A stretch of 64,000 nt of DNA. Origin: Linyphia triangularis (Eukaryota > Arthropoda > Arachnida > Araneae > Linyphiidae). Of this stretch, positions 1 through 10,035 are shown piece by piece; position 1 is the stretch's first letter; the number at the start of each line of letters is the position of its first letter. The notes under the pieces are model-generated. The model was not told the DNA's origin and did not search any database. It saw nothing but the letters and a program-made list of their open reading frames with translations. The stretch is from positions 36,845,365-36,909,364 of the forward strand of contig OZ021722.1 in NCBI GenBank assembly GCA_963978545.1, in the 5' to 3' direction. Position numbers and translations under genes: made by a program.

Positions 1-284
1 CCTGTAACACCTAACTTGAAAGGCATCGCCGCTTAACCATTTCCTCGTATCTTGAAAGTACGATACAATGCGTTAAATTGGAAAGAAACCCTATTGTTAA
101 ATCGTTTCCTACCATCCCTTGGATTTCTCCTTAACTACCGAACAGTATGGTTTGATTTATTTTTGTATGATTCTATTCTGAGATGGTATATATCACCTCG
201 TTTTAACTTATAGCTTACAGAATCGGAGGGAATGGATTTATTGCTAATCAAAGTAGACACATCAGACAACAATCTCATGATTTT
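1..284. other. AT-rich non-coding DNA, probably intron
   Basis: No open frame with coding character, no RNA gene and no clear repeat. The plus-strand exon at 924-1264 begins at a splice acceptor, so if its upstream exon lies outside the window this stretch is intronic. That is inference. Confidence 0.5.
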
Positions 285-508
285 CTTAAACTAAAAGTTT
301 GGTTTGTTTGTTTGTTTGTTTGTTTGTTTGTACGCTCAATAACCTATTTTTGCTTACAATAACGGCTAATCAGGCCGTGACCTACAGCTTAATGTGTATT
401 CCGAACCACAACGAACATCCACGCATAATCCAGCATTCGAACCCTGCACCTTTGGCATTCAAGGCCAGAGCTCTTACCTCTCAGCCATCAGGCTGGCCTT
501 AAACTAAA
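285..508 (-). mobile_element. tRNA-derived SINE (family A), complete, with target-site duplication
   Basis: Read on the minus strand this is a tRNA-headed SINE. A box-A-like motif TGGCTGAGAGG (complement of 477-487) is followed by box B GGTTCGAATGC (complement of 433-443, one change from GGTTCGANTCC). A body containing GGCCTGATTAGCC follows, then a (CAAA)n tail seen on the plus strand as (GTTT)n at about 300-330. The direct repeat CTTAAACTAAA flanks it at 285-295 and 498-508, an 11-bp target-site duplication that puts the element at about 296-497. It is transcribed by Pol III by family analogy and mobilised by a LINE in trans. The body matches the two copies at 39283-39680. The 67-residue ORF here is incidental. 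Confidence 0.85.
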
Positions 509-923
509 GTAAATGTAACCAAAATTAATAGGACGATTTCATACAAAAATCGAAACAGTTAAACAAAATTAACTACATGTGTTTATAGCTTTTTGTTCGT
601 CTCTTCAAACTGTGCAGAAATATGAAACACTTCTCTTGTGATTTCAAAGCACTCTAGTATTTAAAGAATCAACCGGAAAGGATATAAGCGATATTCACAG
701 TATATAAATTGAGACAAAATTATTCTAATTAAGAATAGAGAAACCATTGCTTGTCTTGAATTCACGTACCACCTTAAAATTACAATAACAGTTTTTGCCA
801 GCATATAACTTTAGCACTAAATACTTACACAAAAATCTTACATACTTAGAACCCAGGACACTATATTTAGTACATTTCCATACACAATCAACGTACCTAC
901 TAAACTACCTCTATCATTTTCAG
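509..923 (+). other. 3' part of intron, ending at splice acceptor
   Basis: AT-rich sequence that ends in a pyrimidine-rich stretch and TTTTCAG (AG at 922-923). The abrupt change to GC-rich third codon positions immediately after supports a real intron-exon boundary. Nothing else is recognised in it. Confidence 0.65.
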
Positions 924-1264
924 CAAATACTGTCCTCCACCCTGTCCTCCTTCGTGACGACCGGTCTATCTAGCAGTCAGATGAGCCAGAAGGCCCTCCA
1001 CGAGCATAACCTTACCACTCAGACCGGCAAGCATCCCAGCCCCTACTCGCCAATCGGTACAGCGAGCAGTGGCAGCAACGCCAGCCCCAGCATGACCGGG
1101 ACATCTTGCATAGGCATGCCACCAAGTTGCTCGTCAATTCCTCATTCGTTGTCCTTCTCTGGGTACTCTCACCACTCGCTGATGCAAGGGACGTCTTTTA
1201 GTTCACCATGCCCAAGTACATTCGGAGCTGCGCAACCGTCGGCGGCTGCATCTTTCTTTGCAAG
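924..1264 (+). CDS. Internal exon of a Ser-rich protein, probably a transcription-factor activation region
   Basis: This is the only convincing protein-coding segment in the window. An acceptor TTTTCAG ends at 923 and a donor GTAAGA begins at 1265, giving a 341-base exon that starts in phase 0 and ends with two bases of the next codon. The 113 complete codons hold about 30 Ser plus many Thr, Pro, Gly and His. They include SPYSPIG at about residues 39-45, a Met/Cys/Pro stretch near 62-70, and an Ala-rich end AAQPSAAASFFA. Codon third positions are G/C-rich, unlike the surrounding DNA. No folded domain, zinc finger or homeodomain is present. Such composition is typical of disordered activation regions of developmental transcription factors, and the gene-poor surroundings fit, but I do not recognise the gene. 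The in-frame ATG at 795 lies in the upstream intron and should not be used as a start. No other exon of the gene is identifiable here. Confidence 0.75.
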
Positions 1265-1670
1265 GTAAGATTGAGGATTGAAGCGTTTATTTATGTAGCT
1301 TATTGACTATATGATTGAAAACACTTAATTCCTATATTTTACTATACAATTAGAATTTCATTCAGATACTTAAAGAACACAACGAGTTATTCATTACCAT
1401 CCAAGCATTGCAAATTTATATGCTAGTTATAAACTTGCATAAGAAAAACGTATTCTAGTTAACTTTAAATGCATGATCTATCATGTTCAGCTCTACCATC
1501 CAACCACCGACCAGTGCATACTCTACACTTACAATACATATCTAATGCACCAATCCCCTTCAGCGGTACTAACACAATATAAGCAATATTAACTCTTGTG
1601 CCATATAACCGTAGGAAAACAACCAATCCCTCATCATTACATGAATTAGCACCTAAAGAAATTATTGAAA
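1265..1670 (+). other. Start of downstream intron
   Basis: It begins with the donor GTAAGATTG and then becomes AT-rich with no coding signal. The intron's 3' end cannot be placed: no later exon in the window is convincing, so the intron may run far downstream or out of the window. Confidence 0.6.
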
Positions 1671-2400
1671 TTAAGGCGTCTTCTCACTTTAGGCACCTCG
1701 AAAATAGGCTATTTTCGCGATTTTTTTTCGAGGATTTTTGCAAACAATTATGGGATAAAATGGATCCTATATAATAAACACATCTTTCAAGTACAAGACA
1801 TTTTTATTTTTTTTATTTTTTTTGAACAATTATTATAATAAAACAGTAGCATCGAAAAACCCGTGTAGAAATGTAATGTTCGTGGCTTGTTGATGAAATT
1901 TCGGAAACTATCCGGCCGATTGTCATGAAATTTGAATGACATATTCTTCATAGTTATGGCTATAGCGCATATCATCAGATTTTTGATATTCGCGAAAATA
2001 ACAAAATGGCGCACGTTTTTCGAAAAAGTAAAAAAAAACGCGTTTTTTTGCAGTTTTTTGTAAAAAAAAAATACTTGAAATCAAAATTTCAAAAATCTGA
2101 TGATATGCGCTACAGCCATAACTATGAAGAATATGTCATTCAAATTTCATGAAAATCGGCCGGATAGTTTCCGAAATTTCATCAACAAGCCACGAACATT
2201 ACATTTCTACACGGGTTTTTCGATGCTACTGTTTTATTATAATGTTCAAAAAAATAAAAAAAAATAAAAATGTCTTGTACTTGAAAGATGTGTTTATTAT
2301 ATATGATCCATTTTATCCCATAATTGTTTGCAAAAATCCTCGAAAAAAAATCGCGAAAATAGCCTATTTTCTAGGTGCCTAAAGTGAGAAGACGCCTTAA
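1671..2400. mobile_element. Foldback DNA element flanked by TTAA, about 316-bp arms
   Basis: The left arm (1671-1986) is the reverse complement of the right arm (2089-2400), with only scattered mismatches, around a loop of about 100 bp (1987-2088). The outer ends read TTAAGGCGTCTTCTCAC and its complement, so TTAA at 1671-1674 and 2397-2400 is either the target duplication or the terminus. There is no transposase, so this is a non-autonomous foldback or MITE-like element. TTAA targeting is the habit of piggyBac-type transposases, which suggests but does not prove that family. ORFs at 1787-2014 (-) and 2149-2382 (+) are mirror images generated by the inverted arms and are not genes. A transcript through it would form a long hairpin. 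Confidence 0.9.
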
Positions 2401-4710
2401 GGTATGAACTGCGTTGCTTTTATAGGATGGTTAGAGTGAAAAACACGTCTCAAAGATTAACTTCTTTGTTATTACAATCACTTACAACATGTATTTATGC
2501 AGGTAGAAGGACGATATTTTTCGATGCTGTGTAGAATTTACTTATATAATATCAAGATACTACATGATCCTTTTCCATGGTTTTCAAATGGCGGTACCAT
2601 CAGGTCCATAATGCACTGACCCTGACACGTATAAAGATATTATATGTGTTCTTTTCTGAGCTATAGCTTCTAATATACCCTACATCTAGACACGATCTAA
2701 TAACATGTAAACTCCCGTTTAAATAAATCCACACCTTGGGTTTTAAAAAGTTCTTTGGGGTTCTAGTCGCGTTGAATCTAGGATCTTCTTGCAAGAGATG
2801 AAAAGATTGACAAGATCGTTTAACTTCTTAATTTGTATAGTCCTAGAATAACCTTTATGGATTATAAGATCTTAACAGGAATAGCTGATCCCTCTTCTAT
2901 ATATTATGTTCTTCTCCAGCTAATTGGTCAAGAAATCACCTGTGCACCAGAAACCTCCTGAATTGTTAAGATAAACTCCGAATTATTCAAATTACCTCTT
3001 TTTAACAATTTATGGCTTTTAATTAAGTGCATTATTTCCGAAAGAAAATAAATATAATTGCATCAAAGCCAGAAAACGGAAACTGGAAATTTTCATGCTG
3101 TATCTCCTATAATCTTTTCTTAGGGATTGAAAATTTCACTTTATTCAAAACTGACTTGTTACAATCACTTCTTAACATAAGGACATGTATTTCTCACTTG
3201 TATTAGAATAATGTCAAAAAAAGAAATAAAGAAATATATCATTGAGTATAGGTCCGAGTAAAAAAATATATATACATTTTTGTGCTGTGGACGAAGAACT
3301 CATGTTTACTCCTTTTTTTCTTCTTACAAGTGTGGTACTTAGCTAGGTTATTCTTCCAGAAAAAAAATTTGGTTTGTTAAGAACTGCCATTAAATGCCTT
3401 ATGAAAGAAGGATAAAAAGAAATAAATTTGATTGTCAAAAGACTACCTTTAATAGTATTACGAAAAAGAAACGTACAAGTTGAGTACCTATGAAATATAT
3501 AAACATCCAACTGATATTAACATATGAGTTTCAAGGTACACCTCAAATACCTAACTGGTATTTGTCAACAAAAAACATTAGTTTTCACATTCCTCCAAAA
3601 TTACATTAATATTCGAAAAACCGAAACGCCACTTTATTACTTTCTTCCACTTTTATATATCCACCATTACGTTACACTACACTTACCAAGCACTTTCACC
3701 GTTTCTTTACTTCTTCAAAGATCTAACGAGCTAAAGATTGGACCGGAACTTTTTCCCTTTACCCTAAAGAAAGCAGCTCGCATCTATATTCATTAGAGGC
3801 AACCACACATTCATATAAAGCGGCATTCTCTCTTGTGCGTGTGTACGACACATGGACACATTAGTCGAATCTCCGTCAACTAAATGGGTTCTAATTTATC
3901 CCCCACGTCGCAATGCTCGCTAGGGTGGAAATGCTGATTTTTTTTTTTCTTAGAAAAATTATTTGGAAAGAAGGAATTTATTTTACTTTAAAAGCAAAGT
4001 TTGCCATCATGTTAAATGTTCCAATGCCGGTTTTGAATTCTGTAGAATGTTTGTGATTATGATTTTTTTGTTATATATATTTTTATTTTCCAAATGGTTT
4101 CCTTTTATTTTTGAAAAATGTTATTTGGTAAGATATATATTTTTTATATATATATTTTTAATGTGAGACATTGATTTAAAGGTTTTTAGTTGTCTACGTA
4201 TAGATTTAAATTTAACATCAAATTGTAAGAAAATATTGTTGGCTTAGTGGAGATAATCGTTGAATTTTCAGTAGATAAATATAATATTCTACACATGCAA
4301 TTTTTTCACTACTTTTTATGATATTTCTTTATTAAATTTACACACAAGTGTTTGAATCTATTTTTCGTAGTTGTTTTATAGAGAACCTCGTGATAAATTA
4401 ATTTTTCTGCTTTTATAAAACATAAACCAAATTTGTTATTAAAATTTTATGAATACGCTTATTATTTTATAATAAAAGAATAAACGTATTTTCACGTTAA
4501 CTTTGAATAAAAAATTAAACTAACATTTATTGATTATTGTACTAGAAATGATCAATTTATGTTACGTTATGAAAGGAAATGATTGAAGCTTCTATATTTG
4601 CAATAACAAAACAGCTAAAAACGCACATTTAAAATAAATTAAGCTAAATTCGTAAAAAAATATATATATATTTATATGGCATTATTTCCAATTATCATCA
4701 TTTTTTCAGG

Positions 4711-4747
<37 letters not shown>

Positions 4748-5731
4748 TAAAATACGTTATCACATAATGAATACGAATTCACAATCAAAAGGTCATCCAG
4801 ACATTTTTTCCTTTCGTAAAAGTTCCAAGATGGTAACTTCTGTTCCTAATGAACTTCGCATACATCGTTAAAATTCAATGCTAGGTGCGAAGTATTCATC
4901 TTTTGTTTTATTTAAGAGTGTACTTTGGGAGCAAAATATAGGGATAAAAAACTATTAGTTAAAATTGCAAAAGAAATACCAAATGGAAAAACATACATTA
5001 ACAAACAGAATGGGTAGAAAAAAGCATTCATTGGCACTGAATCGCAAAGAAAACTAGTTTTTGGTTTCCCGTTCATTAATTCTCTTGTTAACAACTTTGA
5101 GTTCTTTAGCTTCACTACATTGACTGTCCAATGAATGTTCACGTATAGAAAGGGGGCAGCTACACATTATTTGTAATAGTTTGTTTTTTATTTATTATCA
5201 TGATCTTGAATTGGTTTTTGTGAAAAACAATTAACTTTTTATATTTTCTTAATCCAATTTGAAACTTCACAATAGTAAATTACAAATGCAAAATCTGTAT
5301 TTCTCATTGATGAATTTACTTCATCATTAATAAAATTACGATTTCTTATATATCTGGTATATCTTTCGGAATTTTCTTCCATCCCCTTTTTCTCTCTTTA
5401 TATAAAAATAAAATTAAAATTAATTCTTAAGTTATCAGCTTAAGAAATAACGGCAACATTAATTTATTGATTAATGATGTCCTAAAGCTGCGATCTTCGC
5501 TTCGTAAGAATAGTTTAGTTACTATAACACAATGTGATATTCTTGATAATCTAACTTAAATATTAAATAAAGTTCCATTGAATGTACGGGATACCACAGC
5601 TACACGAGCCATGCTGTGTCAAGATCAGCTTTCAAATCAAATTTTATTATTTCTCTCAAAAATAGATATTTCATATAACACTGATGAACTTCCAAAAAAT
5701 GGCATTCCTTTAATCAATCGTTGGACTCGAG
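2401..5731. other. AT-rich non-coding DNA
   Basis: No coding segment with splice signals is visible. A somewhat GC-richer patch at about 3780-3930 stands out mildly. A T35 run lies at 4712-4746 and is listed separately. ORFs of 60-90 codons here are AT-rich chance frames. Confidence 0.5.
4712..4746. repeat. Poly(T) tract, 35 nt
   Basis: Uninterrupted T run after CAGGC. It could be the tail of an old minus-strand retroposon, but no target-site duplication or body is visible. Confidence 0.9.
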
Positions 5732-5900
5732 TACACTAATATAATTCCAGTGAATTTAGAAATCACACTTCTGTATAATTTTGGTGAATTTAGAAATCAC
5801 ACTTACGTTTTGTGAATTTAGAAATCGCACTTCTGAATAATTCTAGTGAATTTAGAAATCACGTACGTGTATAATTCTAGTAAATTTAGAAATCTTAATG
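5732..5900 (+). repeat. Minisatellite, about 5 units of 28-34 bp
   Basis: The core GTGAATTTAGAAATCACACT recurs with unit starts at 5750, 5784, 5812, 5846 and 5880 (the last begins GTAAATTT). Spacings are 34, 28, 34 and 34. The linker is a variant of TCTGTATAATTCTA, and the third unit spacing has lost six bases. Confidence 0.9.
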
Positions 5901-6589
5901 TATAACAAAAAATTACACATAATATTTTAACATGAACAGTAGATACTTTATACTGTGAACATATGCACGAAACTTCACAGTAATGGGTTAATATCAAAAT
6001 TACGTGTTTTTTTTTTTTTTTTTTTTTCCTTCCAAACTATTCAAATTGACTTTGAATAAATATCCGAATTTCATGCGATGAATCTTATTTTGAAAGTAGA
6101 TTAAAATATAGATTTATTATACTTAAGAATGATCTAGCAGTTGTCGTACTTTTAGAAAGTACACAAACTGCTCCCACGTTACATACAAACATGCTGTAAA
6201 TGTATATTTATCATGAAATAGCCTTGTACATCAATAATTAAAAAATTGGTGTTGTGAAATCTGCTACCGTCTCGTATGATATAAATTCTGAATATAAACA
6301 AGTTCAATAAACATTATAGTTAAAATTTATTTGTGACCAAACTTTATTTTATACCTTCATATCTTCATCAGTACACATTTTTTCCAGTTCTAATTATTTT
6401 TATTACCTTTCGGAGAATTTCTTATTGAATACTATTTGTTATGAATTCTTTAGAATTTGTATTTGTAATTTTTCATTTCAAATTAAAAAATTAATACATA
6501 GTAAAAACCCAAACATTTCATCCATATATCTAAGGCACTCTATGTAAATTATTTATTCTGTAAGCTAACTTCAAATATGAACAAGGAGA

Positions 6590-6790
6590 CGATAAGTTAT
6601 TTGATCGATTCTCATACCCGGAGTCTTTTGTTTCACGAATTCGGCATAAAACCTGGAAGTGAGATTCCGAGCCATTTGGCGTCAATCCCAGTGTCTTATG
6701 GCGACCTTGGCGTCAAGCCAACGAGGGAACTTTATTGGTTTATGGCTGCTATCCATCAATGTCAAGGTATGGCTACGCTATGCCAGGTTC
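6590..6790. other. GC-richer island, possible conserved regulatory DNA
   Basis: About 200 bp of more balanced composition between AT-rich flanks. It holds TTTATGGC followed by CCATCAATGTCAAGG. The latter contains ATTGATGG on the minus strand, resembling Exd/Hox sites. An ATG-started frame (6577-6942, +) crosses it but soon runs into AT-rich low-quality sequence. An AAG/GTATGG at about 6766 could be a donor, but no credible acceptor precedes. A regulatory reading is preferred over an exon, with low confidence. Confidence 0.3.
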
Positions 6791-8145
6791 GGACAAAAAA
6801 ATTCAGTTTTCTTCCTTCTCTTTTTGCAAGATATATATTACACATAAACATTTTTTTATATATAAAGAATCTTCACCAGATGATGACATTGCGCCATTTT
6901 AAGTATATTTTTGAACATCACAAAGAATTTTTCGGAGCATGAAGATGGGAAAAGTTCTATCTTTGACCAAATTATCTTCCTTTACGTCTATTTTTTTTTT
7001 TTCTTTCTTTTATCATTTTTCAAAAACCCGTTACGATCTGGGCATTCCCAAAGCAGCATTTTTTCTCTTCTTTTTTTTCTATTTCTTGTTTTTATTCTAT
7101 GGAGTTGAGTTCTAATGTATCTTTTTCATTATTTTTATTTATACCTCATTTTTTTTTTCAGTTTCGGTAATATGATACACTTCTTGTACAACTTTGAAGA
7201 AAATATAATGGTGAATTTTTATTTTAAACTTTGTATCATTTAATATCACCAATGAAATGACTACAAGAGGATTGTTTCTATTTTAGCTAAACTTACTACA
7301 TAATGAAGGTTTGGAGCATCATCTATTACAAACTGTGGAGCAATGTACATGATCAATTAAAAACAAATTCAAAAATACATGAAAAAACAAATTCTAAGTT
7401 CTTTTAGTATCATAAATTAAAAGTTTTTTAATTTTATTTTGTTTATTTATTATAAATGCATTTTTCGCGCCTGATTTTAATATATTTTACTAAGCACTCA
7501 ATGAAAGTAAAAATCTTTTTTTTTCAAAAGTATAATCGATTCGTTTTTAACATTTTAATTAAATTATTAAAAAATCTCAATAAATGTAATTGAGTTCAAT
7601 TTCTGATGGACAAGTGTACAATTTCTAAATCTTAGTTTCAGAAGTAGAATTCAATAATTCACACGAATTATTAAATTTTATTGAGTTGTAAGATTTGCTA
7701 GGTTTAGTACTAAAAGTAATCTCATCATAGAATCATCTTACCTAATGAACATAATTATGCAAAAACTTTTATTTTGCCCAGTTCAATCTAAAGTAAACAA
7801 AACATTAACCTCATTTCACTCTTCTACATTACACCACACAATATCTCGCAACATCCTGCACTCCCATTCCCGGTTCACATTGCGATAATCTAGTTTCCTT
7901 TGCCACTCTCTAATCAAAAATACTTATTCATGCTCCCCGAGAAAAACTAACTAAAAAAAACCCGGCTCATGGTGTTGAATTCTTATGAAGTAAAACTCCT
8001 TTCTTCTGCCATCAAAATAATTCGCAGTCCATTTTGAAGAGCACTCAAGAACTTGCACGTAAAAAAACACGGCCCTTTCTTCGCAATGTTATTTATGTTT
8101 AAATGCATTTTCTTCAAAAGGCGCTTCCGCATAAACAACCCTCTC

Positions 8146-8180
<35 letters not shown>

Positions 8181-8299
8181 CCTACAAGAAAGATTCAATT
8201 ACATTTGTCATCTCCGTCTTTGTCACTTACGAAAAATACTGTTTACCCGGGTTTATCTTTGCGTATATATATTTTTTGTATGACGGGCACCTTCCCCTG

Positions 8300-8480
8300 A
8301 TAATGCAATTATCATTTGTTCTGGCGGCGGCCGCATCAATTTGTACCTCACGTTGAACCAAGTTTGACACTTGGAAGACAAAAAGCGGTGCTAACTCAAG
8401 TCAATCGAATTATTCTGAACACATCCATTAGGTGGAATGGCGGATTTTTTTCCCCCGCTTTGTATCTCTTTGTGGGAAAA
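8300..8480. other. GC-richer island
   Basis: It contains GGCGGCGGCCGC, rare in this AT-rich setting, followed by non-repetitive, stop-containing sequence. It may be an enhancer-like element. Nothing coding is seen. Confidence 0.3.
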
Positions 8481-9367
8481 CCATTAAAAGAATAGAAACA
8501 ATGAATACTCTCTGAAACACTACACGAGGTTTTTTAAACAAGATTTTCAAAAAAAAAAGAAGAAAAAAAAAGGAATAGTTAACTTAATTTTGTTGATGCA
8601 TTCATTTGTTTTAAGCAAAACTACTTTTGTTTGTAGTTAAGTAACCAAATTTTTTTTGTGTACAGGCATTGGCTAAAAAAACTTCTGTAATTTTGAATTC
8701 CGAAACCATCTAGTGACCAAAACGCAATTAATATAATGCTATGATAAGAATCTAATGAAAATTTTGCGTGTAGTTATTGATTAATGTGAAATAATAGTTA
8801 ACTTAATTCGACTAAGGATTTCATTTCGCTTATTTTTAATGGCTCTTTTTGTCGGAAGTTAGTAGTCAAAAAAAATAAATGAATGATTCGGCATTGAAGG
8901 GTTGGATAAATTGCATTAAATATCTTTCTTGTGCGATGTATTTAGAACCACCAAACAACTCATATTAGAAAAAATAAATGAATATTTTTACTATTTCTGG
9001 TTTAAATGGTAACTGGTAGTATTAGTTAATGAAGATTAGGAAAAATTTGTTAAATTACCTAATCTCAACACATACAACCAAGCCTATCAAATGTAGATTA
9101 ATTACAATTAAATGTTAACTCTTTGATTTTCTCATGGTATATTGTTTATGTTTCATATTTGGGATTTTTACGTTTAAATAATTTCATTTCGAAAGAGTAT
9201 ACAGAATTTTTTTAACATAAAAGCATAATTGTGCATTTTTATATAGTTTGGCTTACTCACAAGTATAAATTGCTTACAGTTAGTACAAGGTTGCCAAAAT
9301 AAAGCTGACATAGAAAAGTATTTTAGTTCTGATGCTAAATTTATCTTTGTACATTAAGTAAAATTTG

Positions 9368-10035
9368 AACAATGACCATTGTCTTCGGTTCTAAAAATTG
9401 TAGAGTATTGCGGTTTGTATCAAGTAATTTGTTTATGATTTCTTATATGTCTGGTAAAAAAAAATCTTGTTGATTGTTCACTAAGTAAACTAAACTTATA
9501 TTTTGAAAGTTTCAATATGAATCCCCTATTTTGTAATTTTTCATTCGAAGAAGAATACTTCGTTTACTCTAAATGTTGAATTTCACTTCCGTTATATTGA
9601 AGAAAAAAACATCACTTATGGTCAAAAAGAATTCAACTGGTGTCATCTCACATACTAGATACGTGTATCGCTTAAAAATTGCATCCTTGAACACACTACC
9701 GTTAAAGCAAAAATTGCTAAAATATATTCACTATTTACTAAGTTATGACTAAAAAAATATGTTCCATTTCAACATTAATTTGTCATTTACATGTCATGAT
9801 TTAAATTTATTCATTAGAGAATTTTAAATTTGATATTTCGAGACATTTTTTGTGTGCTAAATATAGCGTCGCATTATGGGGTTGTTATTGAATTTTTGTA
9901 AAGTTGGGTTTAGTTTTAATTTGAAGATGACTCTTAATGACAAAATGAAATCTAATAACAATTATTGAAAATCTTCCACGAATGAAAACTTGACGTTTAC
10001 TTCATCAATGAAAATACAAGTTGTGGCCAGCATTA
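9368..10035 (+). repeat. Dispersed element, copy 1 (about 670 bp)
   Basis: It aligns by eye in two blocks to the larger copy at 19751-21711. Its start (TCTTCGGTTCTAAAAATTG, 9382-9400) matches TCTTCGGTTCTAATTATTG there, and the block to about 9650 matches 19763-20045. Its second half (about 9715-10035) matches 21345-21700, including the shared motif GAGGTTGCTATTGAACTTTT/GGGGTTGTTATTGAATTTTT. It is diverged and has no protein-coding frame. It is probably a non-autonomous DNA element that lacks the ~1.3 kb present in the other copy. Confidence 0.7.

Larger units (their letters stand above)
5901..9367. other. AT-rich non-coding DNA
   Basis: No exon is supported. Homopolymer T runs lie at 6007-6027 (21 nt) and 8150-8176 (about 27 nt). 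Two GC-richer islands, 6590-6790 and 8300-8480, are listed separately. Confidence 0.5.

Noticed and set aside
795..923. Upstream extension of the exon's frame to an ATG at 795
   Set aside because: The added residues are AT-rich in composition and are separated from the coding part by a clear TTTTCAG acceptor; they are intron.
1787..2382. Facing ORFs at 1787-2014 and 2149-2382
   Set aside because: Mirror images produced by the arms of the foldback element.
6577..6942. 121-codon ORF as an exon
   Set aside because: No acceptor with a pyrimidine tract precedes it, the second half is AT-rich low complexity, and the GC-richer part could equally be regulatory.
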